DNA of 62,370 nt from an uncultured Collinsella sp. (GCA_900545665.1 UQZU01000010.1:1-62370), one strand, 5' to 3'; counted from the first letter of the stretch, positions 44,003-54,366 are shown. Made by a program: numbers and translations. The notes: generated from the sequence alone by a model not told the origin.

Positions 44003-47000
44003 ATGCTTGATCGCCGTTCGTTACTTATCGCCGGAGCATCCTCGCTGGCGAGCATTATGTTGCCGCGCCTGCCAGGAAGCGCAAACGCCTTCATATTGCC
44101 GTTCGCGCCCACCGAAGCCTATGCCGACGAAAAAGACCCCTTCAGGGTGCTCGTTCTCTCGCGCACCATGTTTGGTGTGGTCGTGGTCGACGTCGCCAAC
44201 AAGAATACGCCCATCACGGGTGCCCAGGTCACGCTCACATCGCGCTATGCCGCAGGCAAGCAGCTCACCGCCACAACCGATGACGAAGGCACAGCCATCT
44301 TTGAGGTCGCGCCGCTTTCGGAAGGCTACGTGGACGAGGCAACGCTTCTCGACGCGTACGACTTTAACGGCGGCATTTCCATTAGCGTGGCGGGCTACCG
44401 TGATGTCGAGATTCCCCTCGCTCGCATTCTGGGCGGTACTGCCATTACCGCTCCCACGCGTCCGCTTTCCGACGGCGAGCCGTACTTCCGCCAGCTCACA
44501 TTCGACGAATGGGACATCCAGTACGCCGACGCCACGTTTATGGCAATGCCAGCGGACGAAGCAGCAAACGATCAGCCCGACACGCACGCTTTTACCGTGC
44601 AGGCCCATCTGCCGCAGAGCGGGCAGGCAACGTTGCATATCAATAAAGTGATGCCCGCTGCAGGCAGCTCATCCGAAACCGTCACGCAGATTGGCCAAGT
44701 CACGGCCAGCGCATCGGGCGCGGATAATCTGGCGACGTTCACGCTCGAAGACAAGTTCCTCGATGCAGCGTCGAGCCTTCTGGAAGAAGGATGCAAGCTG
44801 CGCTTTGTCCTCGATTACCAGGGCAAAACCTACACGCTCTTCTCCCCCATGGCCGTTGTTGCCGCGCCGGCGGCAAAGGCGGAATCCGGATCGACCACTA
44901 TCGTCCCCACCACCATGGACCAAGAGATCACTCCGTTTGATTTCCCCGCAGCGTTTCCCGGCATCGGCGGCAATAAGTTCACGTGCTGGATGCCCACATT
45001 TCCGATTCTCTTCGATTTCTCGTTTGCTGGATACGTGCTGTTTGGCGGAGGATACAAACCAGCCAGCTATATGAACGATTCGGGCAACCCTGATCCGGAA
45101 TACTGGAAGAAATCGCCGCGCGAGTCGGGTGCCAAGCAGGCAAACCGCTACCTCGACGAAATGGAGGGGAAGTGGAATCAGTACAAAAGTATGAGTGCCG
45201 GTTCGGGCACCGATCCAAGAAACACCAAGCTCCTTCGCCACCATTGCACGCCGCTGTTCACGATGGATATCGCCACACAGCTGTACGGCTCGCTCGCCTA
45301 CGATTGGGTGGGCAAAACCTGGGGTAACAACAACGACCCCGCATACGGCAATATTAAGGCCCTCTTCCAGGTAAGAACCGACCTCAATTGGACCGAGCAG
45401 TTTACCCTAGGACCGGTGCCATTTTTCCTAAACGTCAACCCCTGGGTGCTGGCGAAGCTGGCGCTCGCCGTGGGTGCCCACACGCACGGCAGCGGCGCGG
45501 CGTTTTTTAAAAACATTTCGCTCGACTATTCAAACACGTCGGGCTCGTTCACCATCCAGATCGGGCTCGCCGTCACCTTTGGCGCCGGCGTTGCAGGCGT
45601 CGCTTCGTCTGCCGTGCGCGGCGCCGCATCCCTCACGCTGTTCATTGGGTACGAGAAGGCAGATGGACACCAGCTTCCGCGACTGCGCGTAGGTGCAGAC
45701 GTCGATGTCGATGTGATACTCCAGTTCGTAATGTTCAAGTGGACCACCAAGGCTTGGTCGGGGTCGTGGCCCACACTCCTCGACTCGTGGAATATGTCGG
45801 TGAACAATGGCAGCCAGTATGTGCTCCAGCGCTCTGAGCTCGCATTGGGTGGAGATACGCCTTACACGTTGGATGCCTGCTTCGGCACGCCCGGCAACAT
45901 CGAGGCGGGCGGCGTGCCGCAATTTATCGCATCGGCCACAATCGTCACCAACGCCGAGCTGCTCGCACGCGCCGAGGTTAAGGCCACTGCCGTAAACGTC
46001 GCGCCTACCGCGCGCGATTGGGATCAAGCGGTCACGCGCATTGAGCTCGAGGCAGACGCGGAGAGCGACGACACGGGACAGGTCGAGTATTTCGTCCACG
46101 TGCTGATGGAGAACGATGAAAATGCCGCGCCGATGTATGAGTACACCTACATCGGTCAGGCAACGAACGCCGTTGCGGACCCCAACGCCAATTCTGCCGG
46201 CGTGTCGGAGGACGAGCGTGGCGGTATCAAGCCCTCGAGCGACAACGTGCTGTTTGCTGGCGTGCTCAGCGAAGCCCACATGAAGCTGGCAATGATTGCC
46301 GGCGTAGAATGCCTGTTCCGTATCGCCTCGGTGCGCTACGGCGAGAATGGTCGTTCACGCCTGGTGGTGCATACAAAGACGAACGGCACGTGGTCCGCTC
46401 CCACGCCCGTGGACTTCCCCCTTGGGTTTGGCGAGGGCGACGTGGAGCGCGACGGCATATACGATTACGACTTCGACGTGGTGGAATATACGGACGGAAG
46501 AGGAAACCAGGACGCCTACGTGCTGCTGGTCTCGGGCGAGCGCCCCGCCGGCGACAACACCCATTTCGATACGGCGAGCACATCCGGCATACTGTCCGTT
46601 GTGCGCCTGCGCATAAGCAACGACGGAGTTCGCGTGATATCGCACACGTCGTGGCGCAGCATCTCGCGCGGACGCCTTCAGGAGGATGGCTACCATTGCC
46701 TGCAGTGCCCACGCATCACGGTGGGCAAGACGCTGGTCGACGGACGCCTGTCGGGTGCCTACCTCCACCGCCGAGGAACCACCGCAGAAAAAGCGCTCGG
46801 CAGCGAGGCCGAGGTTTCGCTGGAGTGCTTTACCCTGTGGTCGGACGTTTCGGGCGACAGCCTGACGTTCCGCCAAGTTCTCCGCTTTCCGCAGGCACCG
46901 TCGAGCATCGAGCTAGGCGCGCCCGAGAATATCAACGGCAAAATGGTGGTGCCCGTTGCATACGAGACTGCAGGCGGTTGTGGCTGCGCATCGTACGCCG

Positions 47001-48388
47001 TGATCGGCCAGTCCATTGCGGGCTGGGGCGTTATGTCGCCAGATGCCACAGTACCCCACGCGGTGCCGTGGCCGCAGCACACAGGCTTTTTGGCAACCGT
47101 CAACGAGCAACTGCAGCATATTGCTTGGACGCGAGGCGCATCGGCATTTGCAACGCAGCCCGTGGGTGCCGCAGGCTGTGGCCCGGCATCGTTTAGCGTA
47201 AGCAACAACGGCAGGTGCGTGCTCTATGTAGAGAACACCGATGGCAAGGTGGGACAAACCTACGACGAAGAAGGCAACCCGGTAGCAGTGATGGGCAAGC
47301 ACTTCCGCATCTTCGCCAGCACCTTGGCAGGCGATCTATTCACGGAGCCGTTCGTGATGTGTGAGCTGGACCATCCCGTCGATCAGGTAACAACATTTTT
47401 GACGTCGGGGGGCATGCTCTCCGCGCTCGCCACGCACATTGTGAGTGCAGAGAAGAGCGAGGCAGAGCTACACGGCATCGAAGTGCCTCTGGTGGCATGC
47501 GCGACGCCGACGGGCGCGGTAGCCACCTCGGGCGCGGTGGTGCCCGGAGCAGCAGGCGAATCCTTCATGGTCACGGTGCGAAACGACGGCAACACCTTGC
47601 TGACCGCCGGCACGATCGATCTGTACCGAGAGGGCTCCAGCCAGCCGTTCTCCAGCGCATCCATCGGATTCGGAGTGAACGCACGCATGGCTTCGATCTA
47701 CGATCCGGAGCTTGCCAAGGACGCTTCGGCCAACGATATGGCACACGTGAAGTACGCGCTCGAGACGTTGGGTGCACGTTTTGCAACGCACCCGCTGGTA
47801 GCCGACAGCGGCAACGCCGTGCTGGCACCGGGTTGCACGGCACAGTTCCGCATGAGCTTCGCCATCCCCGAGAGCTGGAGCGACGAGGTGGGCAAACGCG
47901 TAACGCTATATGCGAAGGCGCGTAATCTGGTGGCGCTCGATCCCGTAACGCTCGAGGAAATTCGACCGGGCGCAAACTCGGCGCTGGGTGCCGTACTGCA
48001 CGAGCTTCATGTGCCCGACGCGGCATGCGAGCGCTCAGAAGTTCAGGTCGGCGTATGCGGCAGCGCGGATACGACAGGACTTCACGATGCACCGATGACG
48101 GCGGACGGCAGTGGCAGCTCGAGTGGCGGCGGTACTGACAAGGGCGGCGGCTCCGGCGGAAGCAGCTCCGGTGGCGGCAGTGGCCCTGGCAGTGGCAAGG
48201 ACCACGGCACTAACAAGCGCTTCGGAAAAGCGGACGCGCTTGCGGGCACGGGCGATGTCAACGCTCCCCTTACGGCAGCCGCTGCAGCACTCGCCGCGGC
48301 AGGTGCCGGCCTCGTCGCCTACAGCGCCCGCCGCACGGCGCTCGAAAACGACACCGCCGATGAGGTCAATTCGGATAGGCCTCGCTAG
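44003..48388 (+). CDS. Large exported surface protein with LAGTGD sortase-type anchor
   Basis: A 1461-residue protein. The N-terminus has a twin-arginine-like signal (LDRRSLLIAGASSLAS) ending near AYADE. Residues 50-290 carry a SpaA/carboxypeptidase-regulatory-like beta domain (TPITGAQVTLTSRYAAG). The middle has Trp/Tyr-rich regions and many beta strands with no recognised family. The C-terminus has a Gly/Ser linker (SSSGGGTDKGGGSGGSSSGG), then LAGTGD, a hydrophobic helix and an Arg-containing tail. The anchor fits LAxTG-type (class E) sortases. ATG 44003 has GGGAG upstream. It probably acts as an adhesin or wall-bound binding protein. Confidence 0.85.
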   Translation: MLDRRSLLIAGASSLASIMLPRLPGSANAFILPFAPTEAYADEKDPFRVLVLSRTMFGVVVVDVANKNTPITGAQVTLTSRYAAGKQLTATTDDEGTAIFEVAPLSEGYVDEATLLDAYDFNGGISISVAGYRDVEIPLARILGGTAITAPTRPLSDGEPYFRQLTFDEWDIQYADATFMAMPADEAANDQPDTHAFTVQAHLPQSGQATLHINKVMPAAGSSSETVTQIGQVTASASGADNLATFTLEDKFLDAASSLLEEGCKLRFVLDYQGKTYTLFSPMAVVAAPAAKAESGSTTIVPTTMDQEITPFDFPAAFPGIGGNKFTCWMPTFPILFDFSFAGYVLFGGGYKPASYMNDSGNPDPEYWKKSPRESGAKQANRYLDEMEGKWNQYKSMSAGSGTDPRNTKLLRHHCTPLFTMDIATQLYGSLAYDWVGKTWGNNNDPAYGNIKALFQVRTDLNWTEQFTLGPVPFFLNVNPWVLAKLALAVGAHTHGSGAAFFKNISLDYSNTSGSFTIQIGLAVTFGAGVAGVASSAVRGAASLTLFIGYEKADGHQLPRLRVGADVDVDVILQFVMFKWTTKAWSGSWPTLLDSWNMSVNNGSQYVLQRSELALGGDTPYTLDACFGTPGNIEAGGVPQFIASATIVTNAELLARAEVKATAVNVAPTARDWDQAVTRIELEADAESDDTGQVEYFVHVLMENDENAAPMYEYTYIGQATNAVADPNANSAGVSEDERGGIKPSSDNVLFAGVLSEAHMKLAMIAGVECLFRIASVRYGENGRSRLVVHTKTNGTWSAPTPVDFPLGFGEGDVERDGIYDYDFDVVEYTDGRGNQDAYVLLVSGERPAGDNTHFDTASTSGILSVVRLRISNDGVRVISHTSWRSISRGRLQEDGYHCLQCPRITVGKTLVDGRLSGAYLHRRGTTAEKALGSEAEVSLECFTLWSDVSGDSLTFRQVLRFPQAPSSIELGAPENINGKMVVPVAYETAGGCGCASYAVIGQSIAGWGVMSPDATVPHAVPWPQHTGFLATVNEQLQHIAWTRGASAFATQPVGAAGCGPASFSVSNNGRCVLYVENTDGKVGQTYDEEGNPVAVMGKHFRIFASTLAGDLFTEPFVMCELDHPVDQVTTFLTSGGMLSALATHIVSAEKSEAELHGIEVPLVACATPTGAVATSGAVVPGAAGESFMVTVRNDGNTLLTAGTIDLYREGSSQPFSSASIGFGVNARMASIYDPELAKDASANDMAHVKYALETLGARFATHPLVADSGNAVLAPGCTAQFRMSFAIPESWSDEVGKRVTLYAKARNLVALDPVTLEEIRPGANSALGAVLHELHVPDAACERSEVQVGVCGSADTTGLHDAPMTADGSGSSSGGGTDKGGGSGGSSSGGGSGPGSGKDHGTNKRFGKADALAGTGDVNAPLTAAAAALAAAGAGLVAYSARRTALENDTADEVNSDRPR

Positions 48389-48438
48389 CTCCTAGTTACC
48401 TTTGTGAGAGACGCCGACTCGGCTCATCGAACACCAAA

Positions 48439-48470
48439 AGGGCTGGCCTCGGGTACCCGAAGCCAGCCCT
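48439..48470. terminator. Bidirectional intrinsic terminator
   Basis: AGGGCTGGC and GCCAGCCCT are perfect outer arms with inner CTCGGG/CCCGAA pairing, between the convergent surface-protein and lipoprotein genes. Confidence 0.8.
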
Positions 48471-48499
48471 GAGTCGCCTGACATGGGAATCGCAGTCCG

Positions 48500-49516
48500 C
48501 TACTTGAGCTTCAGCGCCTCCATCATGGGCGCGGCAGCATCCCAGTCGATCTTCCAGCCGATCGACACACGGACGGTTTCACCCGTCGCGGGAGCCGTCG
48601 CAAACAGCGTATGGCCGTTGTCGGGACCGGTAAAGCGCAGCCACGTTATGCCGTTGTACTCGACCTGGTCGGTTGTTGTCTCCTTGCCTTCGTAGACCTG
48701 CTCTAGGCTTGCAACCTCTTCCTCCGGCGAGCGCAGGAAGATGCTGATGTTCAGGCGTCCTCCAGTCTCGTCGTGGAAGAAGTTTGCCTTTTCGCGCTCT
48801 TCGTCGGACGAATCCAGCGTGTACCCATCGGCGGCCTCGATACTGTACGATGCGCAATCGATGCCGGTCATATTGGCCGCGTCACCAGAATCGGCCACAC
48901 CGCCGGCCGCCTTGAACTCCTTGGTCTCGCATCCCGTGGTGTCAAAGTGCATGGCCTCATGATTCTTGGCGGGGGCATAAGCGTCTACGAACTCGACAGT
49001 GATGGGCCCGTAGTACGCCGTCTTGGGCGCCCAGAAATACACGTACTCAACGGTCTCGCCCGGGCCGATATCTGGCCTCTCGGAAAGGTCGATGCCCTCG
49101 TGCAGCTCATCGGGAGCCTCGCTTGCAACGTAGTCGAGCACGGCCGCCTTGCCGGAAGTAAACAACGGGTCGCCTGCCTCAAGATCGCCCTGGGCAGCAT
49201 GCACGTTAAAGGAACTGAACGTCCTGTTCTTTGTGTTGCTGTTGGTGATCTTGATGTGCAGGTAAAAGCCGTCCTGCGGCTTGGCATCGCCGCGATAGAA
49301 CGTACCGTGAGCCACAGACTCATAGGTAATGCCTGCTACCTCGACCGTCTGCGAATCATAGGCCTTGGCCTTCTTGGACTTCTCCTGCACAGGTGCGCTC
49401 CCGCCCGAGCCACTCGGCGCATTACCGCCGCAGCCAGCAAGCGTACACGCCAACACAGCCGAAAGCGCCACGGTGGGAATTCCTAACAGCAGCTTCTTCG
49501 TCATGGGCTTCATCAT
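48500..49516 (-). CDS. Lipoprotein with immunoglobulin-like domain, function unknown
   Basis: A 338-residue exported protein with a lipobox (CTLAGC, Cys about residue 22). Residues 50-190 form a DUF4352/DUF5067-like beta domain (FYLHIKITNSNTKNRTFSSF, then GPGETVEYVYFWAPK). Residues 210-338 look like a second beta domain with a conserved-looking YTLDSSDEEREKANFF region. ATG 49516 has AAAGGAG 8 bases upstream. No ligand is assigned. Confidence 0.75.
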   Translation of the reverse strand: MMKPMTKKLLLGIPTVALSAVLACTLAGCGGNAPSGSGGSAPVQEKSKKAKAYDSQTVEVAGITYESVAHGTFYRGDAKPQDGFYLHIKITNSNTKNRTFSSFNVHAAQGDLEAGDPLFTSGKAAVLDYVASEAPDELHEGIDLSERPDIGPGETVEYVYFWAPKTAYYGPITVEFVDAYAPAKNHEAMHFDTTGCETKEFKAAGGVADSGDAANMTGIDCASYSIEAADGYTLDSSDEEREKANFFHDETGGRLNISIFLRSPEEEVASLEQVYEGKETTTDQVEYNGITWLRFTGPDNGHTLFATAPATGETVRVSIGWKIDWDAAAPMMEALKLK

Positions 49517-49812
49517 CCTCACCGCTCCTTTCGCTTGCAGCTCATCCGTTGCCCGAGGCCTTCGTCGCCCCGTGGCATCGGCTTCCACAATGAGCGTATG
49601 ACGAAACACGGCGCCGGCGAAGTGACCCGTGGCCCAAATAACGCCCCGTTAGACCCCCTTTCAGACCAAAAGGGCCCCAGTTCGCATACCCTCGGCCCAC
49701 AAAACGAGACGCATGTCCCAATGTTCGATTCAATCCAACAATCCGCATGGCGCGTTTTTGACAAACGCGTCCAACCGCAAACGCAGCAGGACGCATTCGA
49801 CCGCTTTCAAAC

Positions 49813-49849
49813 TTACTCGGACAGATCCGACTCGGTTTTGTCCGAGTAA
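49813..49849. other. Hairpin in the long spacer before the topoisomerase genes
   Basis: TTACTCGGACA (49813-49823) and TGTCCGAGTAA (49839-49849) are perfect 11-bp arms. The rest of 49517-49981 has no supportable gene apart from the LexA-like site listed separately. Confidence 0.6.
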
Positions 49850-49868
49850 ACTAATCTCCATCGAACTC

Positions 49869-49882
49869 CGAACGATTGTTCG
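49869..49882. promoter_or_regulatory. LexA-box-like palindrome
   Basis: CGAAC-GATT-GTTCG is a perfect inverted repeat that matches the Gram-positive SOS box form CGAAC-N4-GTTCG. It lies 100 bases before the topoisomerase B-subunit gene. It is nested in a larger CCATCGAAC/GTTCGATGG stem (49858-49886). SOS control is inferred. Confidence 0.5.
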
Positions 49883-49981
49883 ATGGATTTCGTGTTGGTT
49901 GGAATCGCCTATGGGCTGGGCTATGCTACCTTGACTATCTATATGACTTAAACGCAGCAAGGGAGCACCGAGAGAGCGAGT

Positions 49982-51979
49982 ATGGCAAAAAACACCGCAA
50001 ACTATGGTAACGACAGTATCCGCCAGCTCAAGGACGAGGAGCGCGTACGCCTGCGCCCTGCCGTTATCTTTGGCTCGGACGGACTCGATGGCTGTGCACA
50101 CGCTGCCTTCGAGATCCTGTCCAACGCCGTTGACGAGGCGCGCCAGGGCTACGGCAAGCTCATCACCCTTACCGCCTTTCGCGATGGTTCCATTCAGGTA
50201 GAGGACAACGGCCGCGGCTGCCCGCTCGACTGGAACCCCTCCGAGAAGCGCTTTAACTGGGAACTCGTCTTTTGCGAGCTCTACGCCGGCGGCAAATATA
50301 ACAATAACCAGGGCGGCGACTACGACTTCTCGCTCGGCACCAACGGCTTGGGCTCCTGCGCAACTCAGTACGCTTCCGAGTACATGGACGTCACCGTTTG
50401 GCGCGACGGCAACAAGTACTCCCTGCACTTTAAGAAGGGCAAGGTCGTCGGTGCCAAAAAGAAGGCACTCGAGATTGAGCCCAGCGACGAGAACCGCACC
50501 GGCACCACCATCAAGTGGCGCCCCGATCTTGAGGTCTTTACCTCCATCAGCATCCCCCACGACTGGTATCGCGAGACCATGCGCCGCCAGGCCGTGGTCA
50601 ACGCCAACGTGACCTTCCGCCTGCGCATCGAGGGCGACGATGGCGAGTTTTCCGAAGAGGATTTTTGCTATCCCAAGGGCATCGAAGACTACGTGCTCGA
50701 GAAGGTCGGCACCGACTACCTCACCGAGCCTTTCTTTATCGAGGCCGACCGTCGAGGTCGCGACCGCGAGGACCTGCCCGACTACAACGTGAAGATTACC
50801 GCGTGCATGTGCTTCTCGCGCACCTTCATGATGCAGGAGTACTACCACAACTCATCGTGGCTCGAGAATGGCGGCTCGCCCGAGAAGGCCGCCCGCAGCG
50901 CTCTGACCAGCGCCATCGATGCCTACATTAAGCAACAGGGCAAGTACAACAAAAACGAGAGCGGCATCAAATGGCAGGACGTCCAGGACTGCCTGGTGCT
51001 GGTGACCAACTGCTTCTCAACCCAGACGTCCTACGAAAACCAGACTAAGAAGGCCATCAACAACCGCTTTATCCAGCAGGCTATGACGGCCTTCTTTAAG
51101 GAGCGCCTCTCGACCTACTTGATCGAGAACAAAGACGCCGCCAACAAGATCATGGAGCAGGTGCTCATCAACAAGCGCTCGCGCGAGAACGCCGAAAAGA
51201 CGCGCCAGAGCATCAAGACCAACCTGCAGCAGAAGACCGACATGGCCAACCGCGTGCAGAAGTTCATCGACTGCCGCTCCAAAGATAAGAACCGTCGCGA
51301 GATCTACATCGTAGAGGGCGACTCGGCAGCAGGCGCCATTCGCACCTCGCGCGATGCCGAGTTCCAGGGCGTTATGCCCGTCCGCGGTAAGATCCTCAAC
51401 TGCCTGAAAGAGGACTACCCGCGCATCTTTAAGTCCGACATCATCATGGACCTTATGCGCGTGCTGGGCTGCGGTGTGGAGATCAAGGACAAGCGCATCA
51501 AGAACCTTGGTTCCTTTGACCTGGACAACCTCAACTGGAACAAGGTCATCATCTGTACGGACGCCGACGTCGACGGTTATCACATCCGTACGCTCGTGCT
51601 CACCATGCTCTACCGCCTGGTGCCCACGCTTATCGACGAGGGTTACGTATATATCGCCGAATCGCCGCTCTACGAGATCAACTGCAAAGAGAAGACCTAC
51701 TTTGCCTACACCGAGCTCGAGAAGAACGGCATCCTCAAGGAGATTGGCGACCAAAAGTGCTCCATCAACCGCTCCAAGGGTCTTGGTGAGAACGACCCGG
51801 ACATGATGTGGCTCACCACCATGAATCCCGAGACGCGTCGTCTGATCAAGGTGGAGCCCGAGGACGTCACCAAGATGGAAACCATGTTCAACCTGTTGCT
51901 GGGCAACGACGAGGCAGGCCGCAAGCGCCATATCTCCGAGCACGGCAAGGAATACCTGGACCAGCTGGACCTGCAGTAG
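49982..51979 (+). CDS. Type II topoisomerase ATPase subunit (GyrB/ParE-like)
   Basis: A 665-residue B subunit. The GHKL ATPase has the N-box EILSNAVDEA and the motifs EDNGRG and SLGTNGLGSCA. The TOPRIM domain has YIVEGDSAAG and a DADVDG metal site, and the C-terminus ends in the usual RRHISEHGKEYL. The ATPase domain lacks some GyrB features and resembles the divergent topoisomerase IV B subunits of Clostridia and Actinomycetota. It forms a pair with the A subunit 45 bases downstream. A LexA-box-like site is upstream. Confidence 0.9.
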   Translation: MAKNTANYGNDSIRQLKDEERVRLRPAVIFGSDGLDGCAHAAFEILSNAVDEARQGYGKLITLTAFRDGSIQVEDNGRGCPLDWNPSEKRFNWELVFCELYAGGKYNNNQGGDYDFSLGTNGLGSCATQYASEYMDVTVWRDGNKYSLHFKKGKVVGAKKKALEIEPSDENRTGTTIKWRPDLEVFTSISIPHDWYRETMRRQAVVNANVTFRLRIEGDDGEFSEEDFCYPKGIEDYVLEKVGTDYLTEPFFIEADRRGRDREDLPDYNVKITACMCFSRTFMMQEYYHNSSWLENGGSPEKAARSALTSAIDAYIKQQGKYNKNESGIKWQDVQDCLVLVTNCFSTQTSYENQTKKAINNRFIQQAMTAFFKERLSTYLIENKDAANKIMEQVLINKRSRENAEKTRQSIKTNLQQKTDMANRVQKFIDCRSKDKNRREIYIVEGDSAAGAIRTSRDAEFQGVMPVRGKILNCLKEDYPRIFKSDIIMDLMRVLGCGVEIKDKRIKNLGSFDLDNLNWNKVIICTDADVDGYHIRTLVLTMLYRLVPTLIDEGYVYIAESPLYEINCKEKTYFAYTELEKNGILKEIGDQKCSINRSKGLGENDPDMMWLTTMNPETRRLIKVEPEDVTKMETMFNLLLGNDEAGRKRHISEHGKEYLDQLDLQ

Positions 51980-52024
51980 CAGCAAATCGATAACGACGGC
52001 CCATAAGAAGTTCAAGAGGAAATC

Positions 52025-54265
52025 GTGGCAAAGAAGAAGACGAAGAACCAGCCAAAGAAAAAGCAGGTCAACGCCGAAAACGTCATCGGCCTGCACTCCG
52101 AGGTCACCGACCAGCCGATCACGCAGACGCTCGAGGTCAACTACATGCCCTACGCCATGAGCGTCAACGTCTCGCGTGCATTCCCCGAGATCGACGGCTT
52201 TAAGCCCTCGCACCGCAAGCTGCTCTACACCATGTACAAGATGGGTCTGCTCAAGGGCGAGCGCCAGAAGAGCGCCAACATCGTGGGCCAGACCATGAAG
52301 CTCAACCCGCACGGCGATGCCGCGATCTACGAGACGATGGTGCGCCTGGCGACGGGCAACGAAGCGCTGCTTGCGCCCTTCGTGGAGTCGAAGGGCAACT
52401 TTGGCAAGTACTATTCGGGCGACCTGAGCTACGCCGCCTCGCGTTACACCGAGGCCAAGCTCTCCCCCATCAGCGCCGAGATCTTCAAGGACATCGACAA
52501 GGACCCGGTCGACTTCGTCGACAGCTACGACGGCGCCATGAAGGAGCCGCGCCTGCTGCCCACCACGTTCCCCAATATCCTCGTCTCAGCCAACAAGGGC
52601 ATCGGTGTCGCCATGGCGTCCGACATCTGCGGCTTCAACCTCAACGAGGTCTGCACTGCCACAATGCACTACCTGCAGGACCCCGACTGCGACCTGCTCG
52701 AATACATGCCCATGCCCGACTTCTCGACCGGCGGCGAGATCATCTACCGCCGCGAGGAGATGGAAAAGATTATCGAGACCGGCCTTGGCAGCTTCCAGAT
52801 CCGCTCCCGCTGGCGCTGGATTCCCGAAGAGCGCATCATCGAGGTCTACGAGATTCCCTACACCACCAAGACCGATGTCATCATCGAGCGCATCGTCAAG
52901 CTCTCCAAAGAGGGCAAGGTCAAGGAGATCGCTGACATCCGCGACGAAACCGACCTCTCGGGCTTGCGCATCGCCATCGACCTTAAGCGCGGCGTCGACC
53001 CCGACAAGCTCATGGCCAAGCTCTATCGCTCGACCACGCTGCAGGATTCGTTCTCGTGCAACTTCAACGTGTTGGTCGATGGTTACCCTCGCGTTATGGG
53101 CGTGCGTCAGATCCTGCACGAGTGGGTCAAGTGGCGTATTGAGTCCACGCGTCGCCGCATTAACTTTGACCTGGGAAAAAAGTCCGAGCGCCTGCACCTG
53201 CTGCACGGCCTCGAGGCGATCCTGCTCGACATCGACAAGGCGATCGCCATCATCCGTGGCACCAAGCTCGAGGCCGAGGTCGTGCCCAACCTTATGCGCG
53301 GCTTCGACATCGACGAGACCCAGGCCGAGTTTGTTGCCGAGCTCAAGCTCCGCAACATCAACGAGGAGTACATCCTCAACCGCACCAAGGACATCGCTAA
53401 GCTTGAGGGCGAGATTGCCGAGCTTGAGGAGATCCTCTCCAGCGAGGAGAACATCAAGAAGGTCATCAGCGACGAGCTGGCCGCGGTCAACAAGAAGTAT
53501 GTGATGCCGCGCCGCACGGGCAGGATCGAGCCCCATGAGGTTATCGAAGTAAGCTTGGAGCCCGAGGTCGAGGAGTACCCGGTCACCATCATGCTCTCGC
53601 GCGATGGCTACCTTAAGAAGATGACGGACCGCGTACTCAAGAAGGCCACCACGCTCAAGTACAAGGACGGCGATAAGCCCTTTATCGAGTTCCCATCCTC
53701 CAACACCCACGAGCTGCTGGTCTTTACCAACAAGAGCCAGGTGTACAAGTGCAAGGTTGCGGCTTTTGAGGACACCAAGTCGGCCCAGCTGGGCTCGTAC
53801 CTGCCGACCGATCTTGAGATGGAACCCGACGAGAGTGTCATCTGGGTCATCGACCCCGAGGACTACAAGGCCGACGTGTTGTTTGTCTTTGAGAACGGCC
53901 GCGTGGTGCGCGTCGCACTTTCTGGATACGTCACCAAGACCAACCGCAAACGCCTCAAGAACGCCATCTACGGTGGCAGCAAGCTGCTGTATGCCCAGGT
54001 GCTCAACACAGATCGTGACATCGCGCTGGTCTCGAGCGACTATCGTTTGATGAACTTCAACACGTCGCTGCTCAAGACCAAGACGACCACCAACACGCAG
54101 GGCGTCCAGGCCTTTACAGCCAAGAAGGGTCGCTCGGTCACCACCGTCGGCACGACCGAGGAGATCCTTGGCGCCGGCGTCTCGGCCGAGAAGTTCACCG
54201 CGCAGAACCTCCCCTCCGCCGGTGCCCTTATGAAAGAAAACGACATGCCGAGCCTGTTTGACTAG
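52025..54265 (+). CDS. Type II topoisomerase DNA-cleaving subunit (GyrA/ParC-like)
   Basis: A 746-residue A subunit. The Lys-rich start (MAKKKTKNQPKKKQ) precedes the cleavage domain. The quinolone-region motif (HGDAAIYETMVRLA) and the active-site Tyr in AASRYTEAKLSPIS are present. The tower/coiled-coil and C-terminal beta-pinwheel blades (YVTKTNRKRLKNAIYGG) follow, with no clear GyrA box. GTG 52025 follows AGAGGA. It should act with the B subunit on supercoiled or linked DNA, as topoisomerase IV or a second gyrase. Confidence 0.9.
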   Translation: MAKKKTKNQPKKKQVNAENVIGLHSEVTDQPITQTLEVNYMPYAMSVNVSRAFPEIDGFKPSHRKLLYTMYKMGLLKGERQKSANIVGQTMKLNPHGDAAIYETMVRLATGNEALLAPFVESKGNFGKYYSGDLSYAASRYTEAKLSPISAEIFKDIDKDPVDFVDSYDGAMKEPRLLPTTFPNILVSANKGIGVAMASDICGFNLNEVCTATMHYLQDPDCDLLEYMPMPDFSTGGEIIYRREEMEKIIETGLGSFQIRSRWRWIPEERIIEVYEIPYTTKTDVIIERIVKLSKEGKVKEIADIRDETDLSGLRIAIDLKRGVDPDKLMAKLYRSTTLQDSFSCNFNVLVDGYPRVMGVRQILHEWVKWRIESTRRRINFDLGKKSERLHLLHGLEAILLDIDKAIAIIRGTKLEAEVVPNLMRGFDIDETQAEFVAELKLRNINEEYILNRTKDIAKLEGEIAELEEILSSEENIKKVISDELAAVNKKYVMPRRTGRIEPHEVIEVSLEPEVEEYPVTIMLSRDGYLKKMTDRVLKKATTLKYKDGDKPFIEFPSSNTHELLVFTNKSQVYKCKVAAFEDTKSAQLGSYLPTDLEMEPDESVIWVIDPEDYKADVLFVFENGRVVRVALSGYVTKTNRKRLKNAIYGGSKLLYAQVLNTDRDIALVSSDYRLMNFNTSLLKTKTTTNTQGVQAFTAKKGRSVTTVGTTEEILGAGVSAEKFTAQNLPSAGALMKENDMPSLFD

Positions 54266-54302
54266 GTACCCCGGCAACGAGACCGTTAGATACTTCGCAA
54301 AG

Positions 54303-54353
54303 CGACGAGGCCCGGAGCGCAACGGCATTGCGCCCGGGACTCGTCGTTTTTCT
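54303..54353 (+). terminator. Intrinsic terminator of the topoisomerase pair
   Basis: CGACGAG pairs with CTCGTCG, with further CCCGGAGCGCAA/TTGCGCCCGGG pairing inside, followed by TTTTTCTTC. Confidence 0.85.
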
Positions 54354-54366
54354 TCTCAACTATTTC

